Assembly (NCBI RefSeq): GCF_003171715.1
Contig: NZ_QGHL01000007.1
Coordinates: 806,001 to 870,000 of the forward strand
Reading direction: 5' to 3'
DNA: 64,000 nucleotides
From: Novosphingobium meiothermophilum
GTDB taxonomy: Bacteria > Pseudomonadota > Alphaproteobacteria > Sphingomonadales > Sphingomonadaceae
Part shown: positions 21,507-28,746 of the stretch, piece by piece
Layout: the number at the start of each line of letters is the position of its first letter
Numbering within the stretch: position 1 is the first letter of the stretch
Position numbers and translations under genes: made by a program
The notes under the pieces: model-generated
Told to the model about the DNA's origin: nothing
Seen by the model: the letters and a program-made list of their open reading frames with translations, nothing else
The model's database searches: none

Positions 21507-22043
21507 TTAAGGCTTGTCCGCGCCCCAGACGCCGGTGGCGCGGACATAGCCCTTGCGCCCGTCCACATCGAACGCGCACCAGCCATCGGCGCAGGTATCG
21601 ATCGTGCCGATCACACCGGGAGCAGCCCGCCACAGCAGTCGGCCCGATCCGTCTTTCTTCTCGAACATCGGCGCCGGCGCGCCCCTGACGATCCCGGCGC
21701 GGTCGCGCGTCAGGAACTGTGCAAGCACCCACCCGCGCGCGCCATCAGGGTCTTCGACCAGACGCCAGCCACCGATCAGGCGAAGCACCTTAAGCGGCAC
21801 GCCCTTGCGCACATATGTCCAGTTGATCCGGTATTCGCGGCCCGGACCCACGCGCATGTTGACCTTGTCCTTGGCGGTAGAGGCCCAGTAGGGCACTTCG
21901 TCGGCAGCCCCCTGCGCGGCTAGCGGAGCCGCCGGCAGGACAATCATCGCAGGCAGCCCCGCCGCCAGACAAAGCGCCGCAATCAGCCGCAGGCGAGATC
22001 GGATCTTGCCTTGCGCGCCATTGTTTGGATCGGACTCGTTCAT
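21507..22043 (-). CDS. Exported SH3-like domain protein
   Basis: A 178-residue protein with a signal peptide (MNESDPNNG... then a hydrophobic core ending in APLAAQGA) followed by two bacterial SH3-like repeats: KDKVNMRVGPGREYRINWTY and a second ending in GRKGYVRATGVWG. Such domains usually bind peptidoglycan or stabilise periplasmic proteins. The frame is open much further upstream to 23141, but that extension is only the antisense of the dehydrogenase gene; the ATG at 22043 precedes a proper signal sequence. Confidence 0.85.
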   Translation of the reverse strand: MNESDPNNGAQGKIRSRLRLIAALCLAAGLPAMIVLPAAPLAAQGAADEVPYWASTAKDKVNMRVGPGREYRINWTYVRKGVPLKVLRLIGGWRLVEDPDGARGWVLAQFLTRDRAGIVRGAPAPMFEKKDGSGRLLWRAAPGVIGTIDTCADGWCAFDVDGRKGYVRATGVWGADKP

Positions 22044-22157
22044 GCCGGGCAAGTTGCAAAATTGTGCGCAAAGGGCAACGGGGATGCACGGCCTGTCCAC
22101 CGCAAAGCCCGATGCATCGGCTTGACCGTTCGCCTCAAGCGCGCCTAGCTTCACGCC

Positions 22158-23177
22158 ATGCCCAGTTCTGCCGATTATCGCCCGACCCGCCGCGTGGAAG
22201 GCAAGCCCCGCGTGGTCGTCACGCGCAAGCTCCTTGCCGAAACCGAAGCGCGCATGACCGAACTGTTCGACGCGCGGTTCAATGCCGAAGACCGTCCGCT
22301 CTCGCGCGATGCCCTGATCGAGGCGATGCAGAGCGCGCATGTGCTTGTCCCCACCGTAACCGACCGGATCGATGCCGATCTCATCGCCAGCGCCGGACCG
22401 CAGCTTGGTCTCATCGCCAATTTCGGCGCGGGCACCGAACATATCGATCTTGCCGCCGCCCGCGCCCGCAGGATCATCGTGACGAATACGCCGGGAGTCT
22501 TCACCGACGATACCGCCGACATGACGATCGCGCTCATCATCTCGGTCAGCCGTCGTCTCAATCATGGCGGACGCATTCTGCGGGCAGGCAAGTGGGAAGG
22601 CTGGGCACCATCGACCATGCTGGGACACAGGCTTTCCGGCAAGACGCTGGGCATTCTCGGCATGGGGCGGATCGGACAGGCCGTGGCGCACCGCGCGCGG
22701 GCTTTCGGGCTGAACATTGCCTATCACAGCCGCCACCGCCTGCCCGAAGCGCTGGAAACGATGTTCGGCGCACGCTTCGTTCCCGATCTCGATGATCTGG
22801 TGGCCGAAGCCGATATTCTTACCCTGCATTGCCCCGCATCTGCCGAAACACATCACATCATCGATCGGCGCCGCATCGCGCTGATGAAGCCGCAAGCCTA
22901 TCTGGTCAACACGGCGCGCGGTCAGCTCGTCGAGGAAGAAGCCCTGATCGAAGCGCTTGTCGAGGGGCGCATCGGCGGCGCAGGTCTTGACGTTTTCGAG
23001 CATGAACCCAAGGTCGACCCGCGCCTGCTTGCCCACCACAACGTGGCCATCCTGCCGCACATGGGCAGCGCCACTTTCGAGGGCAGGCTGGCCTCCGGCG
23101 ACAAGGTCATGGCCAACATCCGCTTCTGGGCCGATGGACACCGCCCGCCCGATCAGGTGCTCGAAGGGCTGGTTTAG
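22158..23177 (+). CDS. D-2-hydroxyacid dehydrogenase (glyoxylate/hydroxypyruvate reductase type)
   Basis: NAD(P)-dependent reductase of 2-oxoacids with 339 residues. The Rossmann loop GILGMGRIGQAVAHRARAF lies near residue 165. Catalytic Arg is in VNTARGQLVEEEAL, Glu in DVFEHEPKV and His in ILPHMGSATFE. No signal peptide. It sits alone between the SH3 protein (divergent) and the ammonium transporter (same strand, 147 bases downstream). The exact substrate cannot be chosen from the motifs. Confidence 0.92.
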   Translation: MPSSADYRPTRRVEGKPRVVVTRKLLAETEARMTELFDARFNAEDRPLSRDALIEAMQSAHVLVPTVTDRIDADLIASAGPQLGLIANFGAGTEHIDLAAARARRIIVTNTPGVFTDDTADMTIALIISVSRRLNHGGRILRAGKWEGWAPSTMLGHRLSGKTLGILGMGRIGQAVAHRARAFGLNIAYHSRHRLPEALETMFGARFVPDLDDLVAEADILTLHCPASAETHHIIDRRRIALMKPQAYLVNTARGQLVEEEALIEALVEGRIGGAGLDVFEHEPKVDPRLLAHHNVAILPHMGSATFEGRLASGDKVMANIRFWADGHRPPDQVLEGLV

Positions 23178-23259
23178 GGCGGCTGCGCCCGTTGCGGTTC
23201 ATTTTCGCACAGCTGCCGTTCCTGCCTGATCTTGTGGAAGTGTGTCCTGTTCCTCTAAT

Positions 23260-23285
23260 GCCCCGCCGAGGGGAAAGGGCGGGGC
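23260..23285 (+). promoter_or_regulatory. GC-rich hairpin in the leader of the ammonium transporter
   Basis: An 8-bp perfect inverted repeat (gccccgcc / ggcggggc) with a 10-base loop lies about 40 bases before the amt start. It has no T run. It could be the end signal of the dehydrogenase gene or a leader structure of amt. I see no glnK gene next to amt. Confidence 0.35.
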
Positions 23286-23324
23286 GCACAAGGTGCCTGA
23301 CCGCTGCCGGGGAGAGAACGATTG

Positions 23325-24638
23325 ATGCGCAATGTCATGAAGGCAGGTCTCGCACTCGCTCTGGCGCTGCTGCCGGTCGCGGCGCACGCACAGGCTGATC
23401 TGGTCACTGTCGAGGATGCAGCCGATACCGGCGATACCGCGTGGATACTGGTGTCCTCGGCCTTCGTGCTGATGATGGCCATGCCGGGACTGACGCTGTT
23501 CTATGGCGGTCTGGTGCGCGCCAAGGGCTTTCTGGCGGTTCTGGTGCAGGTCGGCGCGATTGCTGCCCTCGCCTCGGTGCTGTGGATCATCGTCGGCTAC
23601 ACCCTAGCCTTCGGCGACGTATCTGGCGGCTGGCTTGGCAGCGGAAATGCGTGGATGCTGCTGAACATCGGCAATGTTCGGGCAGGCACCACCATTCCGG
23701 AAAGCGCCTTCGCCCTGTTCCAGATGTGCTTTGCCCTCATCACCCCCGCGCTCATGGTCGGTGCCTGGGTCGATCGCGCCCGGTTTGGCTGGGTGGTCGC
23801 CTTCTGCGCCCTTTGGGGCCTGATCGTCTATGCCCCTGCGGCCCACTGGATCTGGGGTGGCGGTTGGCTTTCGACCAAGTTCGGAACGCTCGATTTCGCG
23901 GGCGGGATCGTGGTCCATACCACCGCAGGGGTTTCGGCACTGGTCGTGGCGCTGCTGCTGGGCAAGCGCGCCGGTTTTCCCCGGACGCTGATGTTGCCGC
24001 ACAGTCCGGCGCTGACCATGGCGGGCGCGGCATTGCTGTGGGTGGGCTGGTTCGGCTTCAATGGCGGATCGGCACTGGCCGCCAACGACGATGCGGCATC
24101 GGCCATCATCAACACCCACCTTGCTGCCAGTGTGGCGGCGCTGGTCTGGCTCCTCATCGAAAAACTGTCGGTCGGCAAGTCCACCTCGATCGGTTTTGCC
24201 ACGGGGGCCATCGCGGGCCTTGCCACGGTCACGCCCGCCGCAGGCTACATCGCGCCGGGGGCTGCCATGATCTTCGGCGCACTTGCGGCTGCGGTCTGCT
24301 ACCCGATGATCCACCTCATCAAGCACCGGCTCGAAATCGACGATTCGCTTGATGTGTTTGCAGTGCACGGGGTTGGCGGGATGCTTGGCTCTTTGCTGCT
24401 GGCAGTATTCATCTCGCCCATGCTTGGCGGCACCGGCTATGCCGAAGGCATGGGCCTTGGCAGCCAGCTTGTCGCGCAGCTTGCGGGGGTGGGCATCGTC
24501 GCCCTGTGGAGCGCGTTCGGCACCGTGATCTGCGCGCTGATGGTCTCGATGGTCATCCCGATGCGCGTAACCGAAGACGAAGAACGCGACGGGCTGGACA
24601 TTTCAAGCCACGGGGAAAGGGCGTGGGAACTGGACTGA
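23325..24638 (+). CDS. amt: Ammonium transporter
   Basis: Inner-membrane ammonium channel of the Amt/MEP family, 437 residues, with a cleavable signal peptide (LALALALLPVAAHAQA) and 11 predicted helices. Family motifs FFGF-type loop FGGLVRAK (here YGGLVRAKGF), LWVGWFGFNGGSAL and the twin-histidine region around FAVHGVGGMLGSLL are present. I place the start at the ATG at 23325, preceded by a purine-rich ribosome site (ggggagag) 8 bases upstream. Most bacteria pair amt with glnK; here none is adjacent, so control by a PII protein would act in trans. Confidence 0.95.
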   Translation: MRNVMKAGLALALALLPVAAHAQADLVTVEDAADTGDTAWILVSSAFVLMMAMPGLTLFYGGLVRAKGFLAVLVQVGAIAALASVLWIIVGYTLAFGDVSGGWLGSGNAWMLLNIGNVRAGTTIPESAFALFQMCFALITPALMVGAWVDRARFGWVVAFCALWGLIVYAPAAHWIWGGGWLSTKFGTLDFAGGIVVHTTAGVSALVVALLLGKRAGFPRTLMLPHSPALTMAGAALLWVGWFGFNGGSALAANDDAASAIINTHLAASVAALVWLLIEKLSVGKSTSIGFATGAIAGLATVTPAAGYIAPGAAMIFGALAAAVCYPMIHLIKHRLEIDDSLDVFAVHGVGGMLGSLLLAVFISPMLGGTGYAEGMGLGSQLVAQLAGVGIVALWSAFGTVICALMVSMVIPMRVTEDEERDGLDISSHGERAWELD

Positions 24639-24669
24639 CCGGTTTCCTGCGCCTGACGCCAGTTGAAAA

Positions 24670-24695
24670 GGGCGGGTCGTCTGAACGGCCCGCCC
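24670..24695. terminator. Hairpin terminator between amt and the convergent flavoenzyme gene
   Basis: An 11-bp stem (gggcgggtcgt / acggcccgccc, one T-G wobble) with a 4-base loop ctga sits between the two convergent stops. An A-rich run precedes it on the plus strand, giving a short T run on the minus strand (cttttcaac), so it is better for the minus gene but can serve both. Confidence 0.7.
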
Positions 24696-24720
24696 CTGTT
24701 CGATCCGCAATCGCAACAGC

Positions 24721-26130
24721 TCAGTCGCCGGTCAGGATACGGTCCACCAGTTGCTTCACGGTGGGCGTGAAGTTGTTGGAATAGAACGGGTCCTGCTTGA
24801 AGCGATAGGCCGCATGGCCTGCAAACATCAGGTTCTGGTTGATGTCTCCGCCATGGGCAATGTCCTGAAGCGTCTTCTGGATGCAGAAGCTGCGCGGATC
24901 GGCCAGACGCCCGGTGGTGTAATCATCGTGGTCCTTCCACGAAGAGAACCCGCAGTGCGAGAGGCAGCCCATGCAGTCCTTCTGGTCCTGCTGGATTTCC
25001 TCACGCTCGGCAGTCGTCACGAACACCATCGTATCATCCGGCGTGCGCAGGGCATGGATGAACCCCGCCGCGTGCCATTCGCGCGCACGGGCCAGATCGT
25101 TGGGCGTCACCCAGAAGTTCTTGCCGCGCACGCCCACGTCAAGCTGCGCGGTATGCTCTCCAGCCGCAACGCGAGAATAGGGGATCTGCCGTTCCGAGCG
25201 CGCTTCGAGCGCGCGCAGGAAAGGATTGCGCACGGCCGACGAGTAGAACCCCGTGGGCGAGAACCGGTGTAGCAGCACGTCGCCCGGCTCAAGCGTGCGC
25301 AAGTGGTCCTTCCATGCCTGCGGGATCGGGCTTTCCTGCGTCAGCAGCGGCCGGGTGCCGAACTGGAAGGCAATGCTTCCCAGTTCCGGATTGTCGATCC
25401 AGTCGTTCCATTCGCGCAGGAACCAGACGCCGCCGGCCATCACGATCGGCACGTCATCGGCAACGCCCTCGGCGCGCATCACGTCACGCAGCGCCTTGAC
25501 GCGCGGATAGGGGTCTTCCGGCTTCTTCGGATCTTCGGCGTTCGACAGGCCATTGTGACCGCCCGCCAGCCACGGGTCTTCATAGACGACAGCGGCCAGA
25601 AGGTGCGAAACCTTATGATACGCACGCTTCCACAGCGCGCGGAAGGCCCGGCCCGAAGAGACGATGGGCAGGTAGTTGACATTGAACCGCGCGGCAATCT
25701 CGGACAGACGGTAGGGCATTCCCGCACCGCACGTCACACCGGTGACTAGCCCCTTGGTCCTTTCCAGCACGCCTTCGAGCACGGCCTGCGCCCCGCCCAT
25801 TTCCCACAGCACGTTGATGTTGATGGCGCCCTGCCCGTTCGCGATCTCGTAGGCGCGCTTCACCTGTTCGACGCCGCCGTCGATCGCATACTTGATCAGT
25901 TCCTCGTGGCGCTCCCGCCGCGTGAGGGCATGATAGACCTGCGGAATGATCTTGCCTTCGGCATCGTAACTGTCAGCGTTCACCGCACTCACGGTGCCAA
26001 TGCCGCCAGCAGCGGCCCACGCACCGGAACTCATGTGATTGGTTGCAGCAACCCCCTTGCCGCCCTCTACCACCGGCCAGACTTCACGGCCGCCGTAAAC
26101 AATCGGCTTCAACCCCTTGAACGCAGACAT
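24721..26130 (-). CDS. Nitronate monooxygenase-like flavoenzyme with C-terminal Cys motif
   Basis: NAD(P)H:flavin oxidoreductase of the 2-nitropropane dioxygenase TIM-barrel family, 469 residues, longer than the usual 320-380. Family features include the N-terminal WPVVEGGKGVAATNH, GVTCGAGMPYRLSEIA and the FMN-binding region VMAGGVW. The C-terminal third carries CMGCLSHCGFSSW, a CxxCxxxC cluster that could hold an iron-sulfur centre. The start at 26130 forms a TGATG overlap with the upstream methyltransferase. The substrate is unknown. Confidence 0.85.
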   Translation of the reverse strand: MSAFKGLKPIVYGGREVWPVVEGGKGVAATNHMSSGAWAAAGGIGTVSAVNADSYDAEGKIIPQVYHALTRRERHEELIKYAIDGGVEQVKRAYEIANGQGAININVLWEMGGAQAVLEGVLERTKGLVTGVTCGAGMPYRLSEIAARFNVNYLPIVSSGRAFRALWKRAYHKVSHLLAAVVYEDPWLAGGHNGLSNAEDPKKPEDPYPRVKALRDVMRAEGVADDVPIVMAGGVWFLREWNDWIDNPELGSIAFQFGTRPLLTQESPIPQAWKDHLRTLEPGDVLLHRFSPTGFYSSAVRNPFLRALEARSERQIPYSRVAAGEHTAQLDVGVRGKNFWVTPNDLARAREWHAAGFIHALRTPDDTMVFVTTAEREEIQQDQKDCMGCLSHCGFSSWKDHDDYTTGRLADPRSFCIQKTLQDIAHGGDINQNLMFAGHAAYRFKQDPFYSNNFTPTVKQLVDRILTGD

Positions 26131-26888
26131 CAATTTCCTTTCAACGCGCCTTTCGCGTCTTGCCCTTTTGCCACAGCGACGCGGCAAGGCCGGATCGCGC
26201 CCGGCTCCGGCCGCGCATTGGCGACCGTGAACTGGGCATAATAACCCGCAATTTCGGGTTTACGGTGAAATTGCTCCAAACGAAAGCCCACTGCTTCCAT
26301 CTCGCATATCAGCAATTGCGGCGGGATCCCGTGCTGATCGGTTGACCGGTCGACATCGACCACCACCACCTTGCCGCCGGGCTTGAGCGAGGGCCACAAC
26401 CGCCAGAGAAAGGCATAAGGCTCGCTCACTTCGTGATACATGTGGACGAGGAACACGCGGTCAAAGCTCGCATCCGGGAGGCGCGGATCGTCCGCCGCGC
26501 CCGGCTTGATCGAGACATTGTCGCGCCGGTCAGCCTCGACGCGCGCACCGAGCCGCCGCAGGGCGTCGCCATCAATGTCCTGCGCAAGAACGCGCCCCTT
26601 CGGCCCCACCCGTTCCGACAGACGGACGGTGTAATAGCCTTCACCCGCACCGATATCGGCAACACTCATGCCGGGCTTTACCCCCGCGAGGTCCATGACG
26701 GTGTTGGCCTCGTTGCGATCGTCACGGTCCCGCTCGTTCGAAAAGGCATTGGCGCCAAGACCGGAAACCGGGCGATCCGCTCTGGGAAAGGCGCGCGCGG
26801 TTTCCGCCCGATCATCCTGCTGCTGCGGCTGACAGGCAAGAACAAACGCCGCAAGGGCCGTGGTCAGAAGGGCCGAAGCCCGTGCCAT
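26130..26888 (-). CDS. SAM-dependent methyltransferase with lipoprotein-like signal
   Basis: A 252-residue class I methyltransferase domain: the SAM loop VADIGAGEGYYTVRLSE near residue 80, an acidic strand VLAQDIDGDAL and the conserved ASFDRVFLVHMYHEV. The N-terminus reads as a lipoprotein signal (ALLTTALAAFVLAC then QPQQQDD), which would export the protein, away from SAM. Either the enzyme stays inside despite the signal, or the domain has a non-methylating role. It is wedged between prfB and the flavoenzyme with one-base TGATG overlaps on both sides, so it is tightly coexpressed with RF2. Confidence 0.8.
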   Translation of the reverse strand: MARASALLTTALAAFVLACQPQQQDDRAETARAFPRADRPVSGLGANAFSNERDRDDRNEANTVMDLAGVKPGMSVADIGAGEGYYTVRLSERVGPKGRVLAQDIDGDALRRLGARVEADRRDNVSIKPGAADDPRLPDASFDRVFLVHMYHEVSEPYAFLWRLWPSLKPGGKVVVVDVDRSTDQHGIPPQLLICEMEAVGFRLEQFHRKPEIAGYYAQFTVANARPEPGAIRPCRVAVAKGQDAKGALKGN

Positions 26889-28015
26889 CAATCGTCGTCC
26901 TCTACGGAAACCTTCTCTCCGGTAACTTTCTGCGAAAGCGCGGCGGCCATGAACGGATCAAGCGCACCGTCAAGAACTTCGCTCGGGTTGGTGGATACCA
27001 CACCGGTGCGAAGGTCTTTCACCTGCTGGTAGGGTTGCAGCACATAGGACCGGATCTGATGTCCCCAGCCGATTTCGGTCTTGGCCGCATATTCGCCGCT
27101 GGCCGCAGCCTCGCGCTTGGCGAGTTCGGCTTCGTAGAGCCTCGCCTTGAGCATCCCCATCGCTGTCGCGCGGTTCTTGTGCTGGCTGCGGTCGTTCTGG
27201 CTTGCCACGATGATGCCGGTCGGAATGTGCGTGATGCGCACGGCGGAATCGGTGGTGTTCACGTGCTGCCCGCCCGCACCAGACGCGCGGTAGGTATCGA
27301 TCTTCAGGTCGGCAGGGTTGATTTCCACCTCTATGTTGTCGTCGATCTCCGGATAGACCCAGACTGAACTGAACGAGGTGTGGCGCCGGGCCGAACTGTC
27401 GTAGGGGCTGATCCGCACGAGCCGGTGAACCCCGCTTTCGGTCTTGGCATAACCATAGGCATTCTCGCCCTTGATGAGCAGGGTGCAGCTCTTGATGCCG
27501 GCCGCTTCGCCAGCGTGATAATCCACCAGATCAACCTTGTAGCCATGGCGTTCGGCCCAGCGCGTGTACATGCGCTGGAGCATTTCGGCCCAGTCCTGGC
27601 TCTCGGTGCCGCCTGCACCCGCATGGACTTCGAGGAAGGCGTTGTTGGCGTCAGCCTCGCCCGCAAGAAGTGCCTGGACCTTGTCCTGATCGGCGCGATC
27701 GGCAAGGGCGGCAAGCGTTGCCAGCCCCTCGTTCACGGTATCCTCATCGCCCTCGGCTTCGCCCAGTTCGATGAACTCGATGGCATCGGCCATTTCCTGG
27801 CTGATCTGGTTGACCGTTCCGATTGCCGCTTCGAGCCTGCGCCTCTCGCGCATGACCTCTTCGGCCATCTTGGGATCATCCCAGAGCCTGGGGTCTTCGA
27901 CGCGGGCATTCAGCTCGTCGAGACGGCGCACCGCGCGCTCCCAGTCGAGGAACTTGCGCACCAGCGTCAGCGCGGCATTGATGCGGTCGATATGGGCCTG
28001 CCCTTCGGCACGCAT
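26888..28015 (-). CDS. prfB: Peptide chain release factor 2
   Basis: Recognises UGA and UAA stop codons and releases the peptide. It has 375 residues. The GGQ motif lies in SGAGGQHVNTTDSAVRI. The stop-codon recognition tripeptide, SPF in E. coli, reads SPY here (RISPYDSSARRHTSF). The frame runs unbroken through ALTLVRKFLDWERAVRRLDELN, so the programmed +1 frameshift known from E. coli prfB is absent and autoregulation by UGA readthrough is not expected. It begins a tight three-gene cluster. Confidence 0.97.
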   Translation of the reverse strand: MRAEGQAHIDRINAALTLVRKFLDWERAVRRLDELNARVEDPRLWDDPKMAEEVMRERRRLEAAIGTVNQISQEMADAIEFIELGEAEGDEDTVNEGLATLAALADRADQDKVQALLAGEADANNAFLEVHAGAGGTESQDWAEMLQRMYTRWAERHGYKVDLVDYHAGEAAGIKSCTLLIKGENAYGYAKTESGVHRLVRISPYDSSARRHTSFSSVWVYPEIDDNIEVEINPADLKIDTYRASGAGGQHVNTTDSAVRITHIPTGIIVASQNDRSQHKNRATAMGMLKARLYEAELAKREAAASGEYAAKTEIGWGHQIRSYVLQPYQQVKDLRTGVVSTNPSEVLDGALDPFMAAALSQKVTGEKVSVEDDD

Positions 28016-28110
28016 GGCGATCCAACTCCGGAACTATGAAACAGCAAACAGACTGCGCCGCTTAGCGAAGCGGGCAGGCATGTAAAGCCCAACTATGCCG
28101 CAAGGGAGGA

Positions 28111-28665
28111 TCAGCGCGCCGGTTTCAGCTTGCGCACGGCGGCCAGCGTCAGCTTCACATGATCGCGGTAGTCCATGTCGGAATGGACCATGACGATCCT
28201 GCCATCGGTCCCGATGACATAGCTTGTGCGCTTGGTAAGTCCGATAGGAATGCCGACCGCCTTCAGGGCAACATCGTAGCCCTTGATGACTTCGGGGCTA
28301 GCGGCCGCAACGGCAAACTTGTCGCGGCAGGCTTCGGTGGAAAACTTCTGCAGGGTGGCGATGTCATCGTTCGACATGCCGATCACGGTGGCACCGGCGG
28401 CGGCAAAATCGGCCGATGCTTCGGCAAAGGCGTGGGCTTCGAGGGTGCAGCCCTGCGTGAAAGCCTTGGGATAGAAGTATAGCACCACCGGACCCTTCTT
28501 CAGGGCATCGGCAAGCGAGAAGGTGAACGGCTTGCCTGCAAGCGCTCCCTTGGCCACAAAGACCGGGGCCTTTGCCCCGGCGGCAAGTTCGGCGCTGGCG
28601 GGGGCAGCAATGCCAAGGGCAAGGGCGGCTGCGGCGAGGAGCGATGCTGTTCTGGTCATGGGCAT
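28111..28665 (-). CDS. Exported peroxiredoxin (Bcp/AhpC-TSA type)
   Basis: Thiol peroxidase that reduces peroxides. The 184 residues start with a signal peptide (ASLLAAAALALGIAAPASAELA), so it acts in the periplasm. The peroxidatic cysteine is in FYPKAFTQGCTLEAHAF; a second cysteine in STEACRDKF may resolve it. The usual Pro-x-x-x-Thr/Ser-x-x-Cys context is kept. It lies between PBP1A and prfB on the same strand with gaps of about 80-95 bases. Confidence 0.9.
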   Translation of the reverse strand: MPMTRTASLLAAAALALGIAAPASAELAAGAKAPVFVAKGALAGKPFTFSLADALKKGPVVLYFYPKAFTQGCTLEAHAFAEASADFAAAGATVIGMSNDDIATLQKFSTEACRDKFAVAAASPEVIKGYDVALKAVGIPIGLTKRTSYVIGTDGRIVMVHSDMDYRDHVKLTLAAVRKLKPAR

Positions 28666-28721
28666 TCGATACCAGAGCCATCACCACCGCGCCAATGCCT
28701 TTGAGGGCATGAACGCCCGAA

Positions 28722-28736
28722 AGGCGCGGCGCGCCT
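28722..28736 (-). terminator. Short GC hairpin after the PBP1A gene
   Basis: Downstream of the PBP1A stop on the minus strand is a 6-bp perfect stem (aggcgc / gcgcct) with a 3-base loop, followed by tttc. It is short and thus only a weak terminator or attenuator candidate. Confidence 0.3.
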
Positions 28737-28746
28737 GTCCGGACGA

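Noticed and set aside
22044..23141. Long minus-strand open frame upstream of the SH3 protein
   Set aside because: It runs antisense through the D-2-hydroxyacid dehydrogenase, which has all catalytic motifs; the signal peptide of the SH3 protein starts only at 22043.
28016..28110. Programmed frameshift of prfB
   Set aside because: The prfB frame is continuous from its ATG and has no in-frame UGA near the usual site.
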